DNA of 11,115 nt from an archaeon (lineage in GTDB: Archaea > Nanobdellota > Nanobdellia > SCGC-AAA011-G17 > GW2011-AR17): NCBI GenBank assembly GCA_023245975.1, contig JAHFJF010000019.1, positions 1 to 11,115 on the forward strand, in the 5' to 3' direction. The translations under genes were made by a program, and so were the position numbers. The notes below the pieces were generated by a model. The model had not been told where the DNA came from. It saw only the letters and a list, made by a program, of their open reading frames with translations, and did no database searches. Below are positions 1-5,844 of the stretch, in pieces (position 1 is the first letter of the stretch; each line of letters starts with the position of its first letter).

Positions 1-767
1 TATCGCCGCATGCATCATATACAGTGAATGATGCTGCGATGCTGATGTGCAAGGAAGCATGCAAATCATTTGGAATGAGGATGCTGATGCATGCGAATGA
101 ATCACAGTTTGAGATGGAAGAAATACTAAAGAGAAAAGGCAATGAAGAAAGAAGAGAATGGCCAATAACATACTTCTCAGAACTCGGAATTTTTGATAGC
201 ATAAAAACTACACTTGCACATTGCTGCCATTTGAATCAGAAAGAGATAGATAACATACTCAAGTATGATATCGGTGTAGCCTTGAATCCAGTGTCAAATG
301 CATTGATTGGGAATAAAACAGCCAACTTAAAAGTAATGCTGAAATATTTAATCCGCGTCGGGCTTGCAACAGACGGCCCGATGACAAATGATTCAATAGA
401 TTTACTTTCCCAATTAAAACCTGCAATGACACTTTATCTTGCCTCTGAACCTGGAACATGGCTGGATTCTTACAAGATTGTTGAGCTGGCAACAATAGGC
501 TCAGCAAGGGCATTGCATTTAGATGACAAGATTGGGACCTTGGAGAAAGGGAAAGAGGCAGACATAATAGCATTGGATGCAAATGAAAAAGCCATACCCT
601 ACATACAGAATGGGAATGTTTTCCAATATATTACCAGATGCTCCAGGCCGAATGATGTTACATTTAGGATGGTAAAAGGGAATGAAATCCCCTGGAGAAA
701 CCCGCAAGGGGAGACTGCCATATCCATGGCAAAGAAGGTAAAAGAATTTTTGCATGGCAAAACTTAA
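1..767 (+). CDS. Amidohydrolase, adenosine/SAH/MTA deaminase-like, 5' end missing
   Basis: This is the C-terminal part of an amidohydrolase-superfamily deaminase, a cytosolic metal-dependent TIM-barrel enzyme. The frame is open to the window edge. The residues before the GTG at 24 read SPHASYT, which matches the PHAPYT-like substrate-binding motif of the TrzA/MtaD group, so 24 is internal and not the start. Further family landmarks follow: HANES with the metal-ligand His at 90-92 and a Glu at 99-101, LAHCCH with a His at 219-221, and LATDGPMTNDS with the catalytic metal-binding Asp at 372-374. A typical C-terminal composite-domain segment (GTLEKGKEADIIALD) comes next. The two N-terminal metal-binding His (HxH) lie outside the window. 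Family members deaminate S-adenosylhomocysteine, 5'-methylthioadenosine, 5'-deoxyadenosine or guanine. The exact substrate cannot be read here. The family assignment is firm and the substrate is a guess. Confidence 0.88.
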   Translation, partial: SPHASYTVNDAAMLMCKEACKSFGMRMLMHANESQFEMEEILKRKGNEERREWPITYFSELGIFDSIKTTLAHCCHLNQKEIDNILKYDIGVALNPVSNALIGNKTANLKVMLKYLIRVGLATDGPMTNDSIDLLSQLKPAMTLYLASEPGTWLDSYKIVELATIGSARALHLDDKIGTLEKGKEADIIALDANEKAIPYIQNGNVFQYITRCSRPNDVTFRMVKGNEIPWRNPQGETAISMAKKVKEFLHGKT

Positions 768-770
768 AAA
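763..770 (+). promoter_or_regulatory. TATA-like box for the zinc-ribbon mini-gene
   Basis: CTTAAAAA overlaps the stop codon of the upstream deaminase and is centred about 28 nt before the ATG at 795. This spacing fits a leaderless archaeal transcript. It rests on position and composition only. Confidence 0.35.
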
Positions 771-794
771 CTAGCATTGCAGATTAGGTATAAA

Positions 795-932
795 ATGACA
801 CATTGCAACAGGTGCGGGGATCAATTTGATAATTTCTACAATGGAAGGCATTGGTGCCCAAATTGCGGCAAGATGTTCTCTTTCGACGAGAATGCACTAA
901 AGTCACAGGACAAGAAGAAAGTAAAGAAATAA
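795..932 (+). CDS. Zinc-ribbon mini-protein, 45 aa
   Basis: This is a small open reading frame of 45 codons. It begins MTHCNRCGDQFDNFYNGRHW and then has CPNCGKMF, so it holds two CxxC knuckles (Cys4/Cys7 and Cys22/Cys25) about 14 residues apart. That is a four-Cys zinc ribbon which would bind one zinc ion. The tail after the ribbon is Lys-rich (DKKKVKK), which suits nucleic-acid or ribosome binding. It starts 27 nt after the deaminase stop with a TATA-like box at the expected distance, so it may be transcribed on its own as a leaderless mRNA. Similar free zinc ribbons are common in archaea, mostly uncharacterised. The regular Cys pattern makes a real gene likely. Its function is unknown. Confidence 0.72.
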   Translation: MTHCNRCGDQFDNFYNGRHWCPNCGKMFSFDENALKSQDKKKVKK

Positions 933-1000
933 AAAAATTTATTATGTATGTTGCAGTGCAGAAAAGTTAATAAATGCAAATGCAATTAAAATTTCCGTAA

Positions 1001-1007
1001 GAGGTGA
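1001..1007 (+). promoter_or_regulatory. Shine-Dalgarno site that decides the RPA start
   Basis: GAGGTGA sits 8 nt before the ATG at 1016 and is strongly complementary to an archaeal anti-SD. The alternative GTG start at 1004 lies inside this site, so it cannot be the used start. An AT-rich stretch around 933-974 (with TTAATAAA at 967-974) may hold the promoter, but no single box is convincing. Confidence 0.65.
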
Positions 1008-1015
1008 AAGTTTTT

Positions 1016-2002
1016 ATGCTTGGGCTGAACTACGAAACTATCGTTGAGAAAATCAAGAATTCTGCGAAAATTTCTCAGTCAGAGATTGATGCAAGGGTCC
1101 AGCAAAAGATGGAACAACTCTCCGGGCTTGTATCAAAAGAGGGTGCTGCAAGCATAATTGCCAATGAGCTAGGCGTTAAATTGTATGATCCAAAGCCGCT
1201 AGGAAGATTGAAGATAAGAGAATTAACTGCTTTTAACAGGAATGTAGAAGTTCTGGCTAGGGTAATAAGGATTTATGATATCAGGACATTCAAGAAAGAC
1301 AACCGAGAAGGAAGAATAGCCTCATTATTCATTGGGGATGAAACCGGCCAAATGAGAGCAGTTGTCTGGGATGAGAAGATAATAAGCGAAATTGAGAAAT
1401 CACTGAAAGATTCTGATGTAGTATTGGTGAAGAATGCCTATGTAAAGGAAAACAATGGCTATAGGGAACTACATCTTGGCAGCAATTCGGCATTCACGGT
1501 AAATCCATTGGGAGAAACAGTTCCAGTTAAAACATTGGAACCGACAAAGAAAGACATCAAAGATTTGGTGCCAGGAGAAAATGCAACAATCACAGGATTT
1601 GTAGTGCATATTTTTGACCCTGCATATTATGAGGCATGCCCAGACTGCAACAAGAAGCTTGCACTTGAGAACAATATATATGTATGCATGCAGCATGGAA
1701 AAGTACTGCCGAGGACCACGCCAATATTAAATGCAATAATAGATGATACTACCGAACCCATAAGGGTAACTTTTTTCAGAGAGAATGCAGAACAAGCATT
1801 GGGGATAGATAGAGATACTCTTTTAAGAATAAAAGAGAACAAGGAACTACTATCTGAAGTCAAAACTAATTCTATGGGAAGGAACCTAACTATTTCAGGG
1901 CGGGTAATAAAGAATGAGATGTTCAACAGGGTTGAGCTCACTGCAAACAATGTTAATGTCACTGCTCCTCCCAAAACTGTAGCTGAAGAAATAGTAAGAT
2001 GA
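1016..2002 (+). CDS. rpa: Replication factor A (single-stranded DNA-binding protein), OB-fold with zinc finger
   Basis: The product is an archaeal RPA of 328 residues that coats single-stranded DNA during replication, repair and recombination. An N-terminal helical segment (about 1-55) resembles the Thermococcales RPA41 N-terminus. A first OB-fold spans about 66-155 (VARVIRIYDIRTF-like strands, then IASLFIGDETGQMRAVVWDE at 101-120). A second OB-fold at about 180-315 has a zinc finger inserted, with ligands C208, C211, C224 and H227 (CPDC then CMQH). The ATG at 1016 is chosen because of the strong SD at 1001-1007. The stop overlaps the next gene's ATG by 4 nt (ATGA), so translation is probably coupled. 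It is shorter than multi-OB euryarchaeal RPAs, and no partner RPA subunits are seen nearby. Confidence 0.92.
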   Translation: MLGLNYETIVEKIKNSAKISQSEIDARVQQKMEQLSGLVSKEGAASIIANELGVKLYDPKPLGRLKIRELTAFNRNVEVLARVIRIYDIRTFKKDNREGRIASLFIGDETGQMRAVVWDEKIISEIEKSLKDSDVVLVKNAYVKENNGYRELHLGSNSAFTVNPLGETVPVKTLEPTKKDIKDLVPGENATITGFVVHIFDPAYYEACPDCNKKLALENNIYVCMQHGKVLPRTTPILNAIIDDTTEPIRVTFFRENAEQALGIDRDTLLRIKENKELLSEVKTNSMGRNLTISGRVIKNEMFNRVELTANNVNVTAPPKTVAEEIVR

Positions 2003-2469
2003 TGTTTCGTACACATCTGGCTATTGGTATAATATCTGCTCTTCTAATACATGATTACTTTAATACTGGATTATTATTTTCAATTGTACTGATATTGTCT
2101 ACTTCACTTCCTGACATAGACCATCAAGGCAGCTGGATTGGCCGTAGGCTATGGATCTTTTCCAAGCCAATAAATATTTTATTCGGCCATAGAGGAATAA
2201 CACATTCTATGTTTGTACCATTAGGCATATTTGGCATCATATATTATTATGGACATCAAGCTATTGGGCTTGCCATAATGCTTGGCTATATAACCCATAT
2301 ACTGGCTGATTCCTTCACTAATGAAGGAGTCAAAATAGCCTATCCAGTATCTAAAAAGGCCTTTTCTGGGCCTTTAAAGACTAATGGAGTGGGTGAGCAT
2401 GTACTGTTTACCCTATTAATAATAGGCATAGGCTTTAAGCTCATACAAAGCCTTATATACTACTTTTAA
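1999..2469 (+). CDS. Membrane-bound metal-dependent hydrolase family protein (DUF457/YdjM-like)
   Basis: This is a 156-residue integral membrane protein of the DUF457/YdjM family. The family signature is clear: H6 in a THLAIG start, LPDIDH at 37-42, HRGITHS at 64-70, and THILAD with H100 and D104 followed by GVKIAYPVS. These conserved His and Asp residues are thought to bind metal at the membrane face. Four to five hydrophobic segments are visible (about 8-35, 72-84, 87-104, 133-156). The family is annotated as putative hydrolases, and some members relate to phospholipase C-like folds, but the substrate is unknown. The start ATG overlaps the RPA stop (ATGA), so it depends on RPA translation. 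The functional link to RPA is unclear and may be mere operon packing. Confidence 0.88.
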   Translation: MMFRTHLAIGIISALLIHDYFNTGLLFSIVLILSTSLPDIDHQGSWIGRRLWIFSKPINILFGHRGITHSMFVPLGIFGIIYYYGHQAIGLAIMLGYITHILADSFTNEGVKIAYPVSKKAFSGPLKTNGVGEHVLFTLLIIGIGFKLIQSLIYYF

Positions 2470-2473
2470 GTAG
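2452..2473 (+). promoter_or_regulatory. Possible promoter with inverted repeat before the HELGH gene
   Basis: A TATA-like CTTATATAC at 2452-2460 is followed directly by the inverted repeat CTACTTTTAAGTAG (2460-2473; 6-bp arms, 2-nt centre). The ATG at 2489 lies about 33 nt after the TATA centre. The repeat covers the stop codon of the upstream gene and would sit between TATA box and transcription start, a usual place for an archaeal repressor site. This is inference from layout only. Confidence 0.35.
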
Positions 2474-2488
2474 TTATTAACTGTAAAA

Positions 2489-3256
2489 ATGCTCAAATGT
2501 TTAGCAAATACTAAGCTGGGAAAAAGTGCAATTGCAGCAGTTGCGGCATTGTCACTTTATGGCTCTGAAGCAAAGGCGGATGAAAACTTAGAGGCTAGAA
2601 CAGCACAAGAATTTGATCAGGCAATAGGTCCAGCAGATGTTATTGCTGAATTCCTGATATCCCTTCCTGCACAACTAATGATACATGAATTAGGACACTA
2701 TTCAATAGGCATGATGCTAGGATACCATCCCACTATTTATGGGCCAAGATCAAAAATGAACGGCGGAGCAGCACTGGCATCTACACAATACTCTGATGAG
2801 GAATTTGAAAGCATGTCAAATGGAGAAATCGCCGTAATCTCAGCAGGAGGCCTTATATCAACAACTTTAGGTAGCCTTGCAATAACAAATTATCTCATAA
2901 ATACAGACAATGAAAATAGCTTAAGACCTTTTCTTGCCGCGCTATCCCTTACTATGATGTTTGATAGGTATTACTATTTTTCCACCTCCGCATTCTGGCA
3001 TTATCATCCAACAATGGATCCTGCTCCTGGAGACGATATTAGCCTAACAATAAATTCAAGCGGCATAAATGATGAAGTAGCTTATGCTCTTATCAGTGCA
3101 GAGACATTAGCAGAGATTGCACTTCGTTGGGGCGAAATAAGATATCTTTGGCAAACTGCTATCGGCAACAACCCAGAATATAAACCAACAGGAATTGTTT
3201 TTTCTCTTGTTCCAAATGGAGAAACTGTAAATCTGGAAGCAAGCGGAAGATTTTAG
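2489..3256 (+). CDS. Exported or membrane HELGH metalloprotease-like protein
   Basis: I do not recognise a named family beyond a likely relation to M50-type metalloproteases. The 255-residue protein begins with a signal-peptide-like segment: charged start with K9 and K12, hydrophobic core at 13-25, and an AKA-type cleavage region near 28-30. A zinc-binding motif HELGH is at 66-70, at the end of a hydrophobic helix (about 51-68). A second hydrophobic segment with a GG pair (SAGGLISTTLG, about 118-128) resembles the small-residue motif that follows HExxH in M50 proteases. A third lies at 146-158. MDPAPGDDIS (176-185) may supply an Asp third ligand, although the classic PxPxLDG motif is absent. 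The last 70 residues are soluble. It starts 19 nt after the DUF457 gene and may have its own promoter. An inactive homologue remains possible. Confidence 0.7.
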   Translation: MLKCLANTKLGKSAIAAVAALSLYGSEAKADENLEARTAQEFDQAIGPADVIAEFLISLPAQLMIHELGHYSIGMMLGYHPTIYGPRSKMNGGAALASTQYSDEEFESMSNGEIAVISAGGLISTTLGSLAITNYLINTDNENSLRPFLAALSLTMMFDRYYYFSTSAFWHYHPTMDPAPGDDISLTINSSGINDEVAYALISAETLAEIALRWGEIRYLWQTAIGNNPEYKPTGIVFSLVPNGETVNLEASGRF

Positions 3257-3282
3257 TCACGATAATTATTCTTTACAAAAAG

Positions 3283-3292
3283 CTTAAATATT
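3283..3292 (+). promoter_or_regulatory. TATA box of the tRNA gene
   Basis: CTTAAATATT is centred about 27 nt before the first base of the tRNA, the standard archaeal distance, with flanking A/T. Confidence 0.6.
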
Positions 3293-3314
3293 AAACTGGT
3301 TTCTGATGGCTGAT

Positions 3315-3398
3315 GCCGCGGTGGCACAGCCTGGTACTGCGCAGGATTGCTAATCCTGTTTCCTCACGGATTCCCAGGTTCAAATCCTGGCCGCGGCG
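3315..3398 (+). tRNA. tRNA-Ser (anticodon GCT)
   Basis: The acceptor arms GCCGCGG (3315-3321) and CCGCGGC (3391-3397) pair perfectly, with discriminator G at 3398 as expected for serine. The D stem is GCA/TGC. The anticodon stem CAGGA/TCCTG encloses the loop TTGCTAA, with anticodon GCT at 3349-3351, which reads AGC and AGT. The T arm is CCAGG-TTCAAAT-CCTGG. A 15-nt variable region between anticodon and T stems can fold as TCC/GGA, the long type II variable arm that identifies tRNA-Ser. No intron and no encoded CCA are present; a T-rich stretch (CTTTTATT) follows and may end transcription. Confidence 0.96.
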
Positions 3399-3412
3399 CT
3401 TTTATTAAGAAC

Positions 3413-3422
3413 ATTTATAAAT
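3413..3422 (+). promoter_or_regulatory. TATA box of the sppA-like gene
   Basis: ATTTATAAAT is centred about 28 nt before the ATG at 3446. There is no SD sequence in front of the ATG, so the mRNA is probably leaderless or nearly so. The box lies only 15 nt after the tRNA end. Confidence 0.55.
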
Positions 3423-3445
3423 TAACATAAGATTTCCTTCTCGAA

Positions 3446-4348
3446 ATGGATTTAGGACAAATAATAGCACTCGGCAATGGAGCGATGATTTTAGGTTTTG
3501 GAACTTACATGGTGGTCAAAAGGAAAAGAGCTGGCAATGAAATAATTGCCGTATTACCTTTAACTGGCAGCATAGTTTCAAATAACGCACCTGGAAAGAT
3601 AAGCTCAAAAAAAGTTATCGGGACACTTGAAGGGCTAATCAAAAATAAAAAAATAAAAGGCATAATATTCGACATTAATTCTGGAGGTGGCGTAGTCTAC
3701 CAGAGTAGGGAGATTGCAGAATATATAGAACACAAAGTAAAAATACCAACAGTAGCCTTGGCAAGAGATGTCTGTGCGTCCGGAGCTTACATGATTGCGT
3801 GCGCAACTGATTCCATAATTGCAAGGGAAGAAAGTGCAGTTGGGAGTATTGGCGTCATTACTGCACATTTTGCGGCTGGAGGACTTCTTGAGAAGCTAGG
3901 GGTAAAATATCAAATTACCAAAGCAGGCAAAAACAAGGACTCACATATGCCATTTAATGAATTGACACCAGAACAAGAAGAAATAACACGAGGGCAAATT
4001 AATACTATCTATGATATATTTGTTGATTATGTACAAAGAAGAAGGGAAGGAACTTTGGGAGGAAAAATATTCACGAATGAAGGACATTTAAACAGGCTTG
4101 CAACAGGAGATATCTTTTTTGGAAAAGAAGCATTTAGGTCTGGCTTAATTGACCATATTGGAAGCCTTGACAAGGCAGTTGAAGTTTTAGAAGAGATTGG
4201 CAATTTCAAGCATTCTTTTTTATACCATGTTCCTGAAAGAATGGGATTATTGCAGAGCATGGGATTTAGGGCCGGGACAAGCATAGGTAGTGGCATTGCC
4301 AATGGTATAATCAGTTCTATTTCTGAACAGAATAAGACAATGTACTAA
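3446..4348 (+). CDS. sppA: Signal peptide peptidase SppA, S49 family membrane serine protease
   Basis: This is a 300-residue S49-family protease that degrades leftover signal peptides or membrane protein fragments using a Ser/Lys dyad. Residues 3-23 form an N-terminal membrane anchor, followed by a KRKR stop-transfer. The catalytic domain then faces outward. Family marks are GIIFDINSGGG (72-82), the nucleophile Ser112 in CASGAYMIA, SAVGSIGVI (130-138), and Lys164 in GKNKDSHMPF, which aligns with the general-base Lys of archaeal SppA. The LTPEQ motif follows. Length and architecture match single-domain archaeal SppA rather than the double-domain E. coli type. It is preceded by its own TATA box. 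Its stop overlaps the stop of the convergent membrane gene by 4 nt. Substrates here are unknown. Confidence 0.93.
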   Translation: MDLGQIIALGNGAMILGFGTYMVVKRKRAGNEIIAVLPLTGSIVSNNAPGKISSKKVIGTLEGLIKNKKIKGIIFDINSGGGVVYQSREIAEYIEHKVKIPTVALARDVCASGAYMIACATDSIIAREESAVGSIGVITAHFAAGGLLEKLGVKYQITKAGKNKDSHMPFNELTPEQEEITRGQINTIYDIFVDYVQRRREGTLGGKIFTNEGHLNRLATGDIFFGKEAFRSGLIDHIGSLDKAVEVLEEIGNFKHSFLYHVPERMGLLQSMGFRAGTSIGSGIANGIISSISEQNKTMY

Positions 4349-4833
4349 TACCTTCTAACAAATTTATTCTCAAGACTTCCAATTAATAAGCCAGCTGACA
4401 AAGACATTAGTGCATTAGAATAGCCTGGCCATATCATCAATATTGAGAAAGGCAGAAGGAAAACTGCAAGATGAAGCAATACCATTTTCCAATCGAATCT
4501 TGAGAAGGCCAATGTGCCATAAAATATACCGTAAAGCAAAACCAAGGAAGAAACAATAAAAGAAAGAGGGGATGCCAAAGTTGAGGCAACTGCCAATCCC
4601 AAATATAGATATGTAGCTGTGAGGAAGAATCCTGCAACAAGGCCAACAAGGAATGAAATCAAGCTGCCTGAATCATAAGAAAGGTAAACAATCAATGCTG
4701 CCAGAACAGCCCTTGAGAAAATAAGCAGATATTTTCTGTTTGTATTGAATTCCTCTTTGGAGAACATCCCTACAATAATCCCAGCAATCATGCCAAGGAA
4801 TGCTGCCAATGGAAGTAAGAACTGCAAATCCAT
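4345..4833 (-). CDS. Unrecognised six-helix membrane protein
   Basis: I do not recognise the family. The 162-residue product is almost all membrane: about six hydrophobic segments near 4-24, 35-52, 57-82, 88-110, 117-135 and 139-153, with a charged SKEEFNTNRK loop after the first and a basic end (ENKFVRRY). No catalytic motif is visible. I chose the ATG at 4833 over the upstream TTG (4872) and ATG (4866). A perfect TATA-like TTTAAATATTTA (minus strand, 4852-4863) lies about 25 nt before it, which makes a leaderless mRNA start at 4833 and would place the longer starts inside the promoter. It diverges from the M50 gene and converges on sppA, suggesting but not showing a role in membrane protein handling. 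Confidence 0.72.
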   Translation of the reverse strand: MDLQFLLPLAAFLGMIAGIIVGMFSKEEFNTNRKYLLIFSRAVLAALIVYLSYDSGSLISFLVGLVAGFFLTATYLYLGLAVASTLASPLSFIVSSLVLLYGIFYGTLAFSRFDWKMVLLHLAVFLLPFSILMIWPGYSNALMSLSAGLLIGSLENKFVRRY

Positions 4834-4851
4834 ACTTAAAAAATAGGCTGC

Positions 4852-4863
4852 TAAATATTTAAA
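4852..4863 (-). promoter_or_regulatory. TATA box for the six-helix membrane gene
   Basis: TTTAAATATTTA on the minus strand is centred about 25 nt before the ATG at 4833. It forms the left half of a compact divergent promoter region (4834-4906). Confidence 0.5.
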
Positions 4864-4875
4864 CATATCCAAAAC

Positions 4876-4883
4876 ATTTAATA
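4876..4883 (+). promoter_or_regulatory. TATA box for the M50 protease gene
   Basis: ATTTAATA is centred about 27 nt before the ATG at 4907, with no SD in between, so a leaderless transcript is likely. It lies back to back with the minus-strand box at 4852-4863. Confidence 0.5.
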
Positions 4884-4906
4884 GCCTTAAACAAAACTAG
4901 ACTAAC

Positions 4907-5458
4907 ATGGCATTCATTACATTGTTTGAAATATCCGGCATTTTAATAGTAACTGGTGTGATAGGGTATATTTTTTCCGGCTATATGCAATCTGCTATGG
5001 GGGGGTTTGGGAGCAAATTAACATGGCAGACATTCAAGATGTCAATGATAGTTGCAGCCCCTGCTATAATTCTTCATGAATTGGGCCACAAGTTTGTAGG
5101 GCTGGCATTAGGATTGAATGCAGTGTTCCAAGTTTTCTGGGAAGGCTTGGGATTGGCACTAATATTAAGGTGGATAAACTCACCAATATTACTTTTAGCC
5201 CCAGCATACGTTGTTGTGCCCAACGCACTGCCAATACAAAGCTTCTTGATAGCTTTTTCAGGACCTGCAATGAACTTCATATTATGGATTGGATCTGCAT
5301 ATTATCTAAAACATAACAGAATCTCGGGCAAGAAAAAGATGATAGCATTTGCAATGACAAAGCAAATCAACAAATGGCTTTTCATATTCAACATGATACC
5401 AATACCGCCATTGGATGGATTTAATGTGTTCAGCTCTTTATTCAGGGCAATATTTTAG
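4907..5458 (+). CDS. Site-2-protease-like M50 membrane metalloprotease
   Basis: This 183-residue intramembrane zinc protease belongs to the M50/S2P class, which cuts transmembrane substrates within the bilayer. The zinc site is complete: HELGH at 57-61 within a hydrophobic helix, and Asp170 in NMIPIPPLDGFN, the classic third-ligand motif. The small-residue motif FSGPAMNF (117-124) is also typical. Hydrophobic segments lie near 5-25, 46-66, 92-104, 111-133 and 145-165. No PDZ or CBS domain is attached, so it is a minimal S2P. It starts from its own TATA box and diverges from the six-helix membrane gene. Its TAG stop overlaps the stop of the convergent 125-residue gene. The substrate is unknown; regulators or membrane fragments from SppA-like cleavage are possible. 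Confidence 0.9.
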   Translation: MAFITLFEISGILIVTGVIGYIFSGYMQSAMGGFGSKLTWQTFKMSMIVAAPAIILHELGHKFVGLALGLNAVFQVFWEGLGLALILRWINSPILLLAPAYVVVPNALPIQSFLIAFSGPAMNFILWIGSAYYLKHNRISGKKKMIAFAMTKQINKWLFIFNMIPIPPLDGFNVFSSLFRAIF

Positions 5459-5832
5459 GACTTTAATAATTGTTCTAAAGAATCTCTTACTTTTTCAACA
5501 TCCCTCTTAGCATCTTCGTGAAAATAATTAGCCGCCATTTTCATTCCAGAACTCTGTTCGGCAAATCCAACACCCAAATAATCATAGGCATGGTTAGGAT
5601 TAATTGCCAGATTTTCAAGATCCCTACCAGCCCTTATAGAAATATCGTCAATGAGAGCACAACTTGAAAGACCTACCTTAAAAGTTTCTGTTCCATCTAT
5701 ATCTAAAATTAAAGTTTCATAATACTCAAAATTTAATTCCTTTGCAACCTTTTTTAATGCGTCCATTATCTTAGACCCATAAACAGGCAAATGTGGCCTT
5801 AATCTTACACTCCTTCTGATGTCATATTGCAT
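5455..5832 (-). CDS. Unrecognised 125-aa protein downstream of TFE
   Basis: I do not recognise this protein. It is soluble and mixed in composition. It has a basic N-terminus (RRSVRLRPH), a helix near 21-33, an acidic strand segment LILDIDGTETF (41-51), the stretch SSCALIDDISIR (56-67), an Asn/Tyr-containing middle (INPNHAYDYLGVGF, 77-90) and a C-terminal amphipathic helix (about 106-124). No membrane segment, zinc motif or nucleotide loop is visible. The ATG at 5832 has a strong G-rich SD (GGGGG at 5841-5845) that overlaps the TFE stop codon. The genes are separated by 12 nt, so it is co-transcribed with and probably coupled to TFE. Its stop overlaps the M50 gene's stop on the other strand by 4 nt. 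The good start signal and operon position support a real gene. Confidence 0.72.
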   Translation of the reverse strand: MQYDIRRSVRLRPHLPVYGSKIMDALKKVAKELNFEYYETLILDIDGTETFKVGLSSCALIDDISIRAGRDLENLAINPNHAYDYLGVGFAEQSSGMKMAANYFHEDAKRDVEKVRDSLEQLLKS

Positions 5833-5844
5833 TTTTGATTCCCC

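Noticed and set aside
24..26. GTG as the start of the deaminase-like gene
   Set aside because: The frame is open to the left edge, and the residues before it (SPHASYT) match a conserved substrate-binding motif of the family, so the gene begins outside the window.
1004..1006. GTG as the RPA start
   Set aside because: It lies within the GAGGTGA Shine-Dalgarno site that serves the ATG at 1016.
3315..3398. Possible intron in the tRNA or integration site at its 3' end
   Set aside because: The anticodon loop is seven bases and folds without insertion, and no second copy of the tRNA 3' end was seen in the window.
4870..4872. TTG as the start of the six-helix membrane gene
   Set aside because: A TATA-like box lies downstream of it at the right distance for the ATG at 4833, so the extra 13 codons would be promoter DNA.
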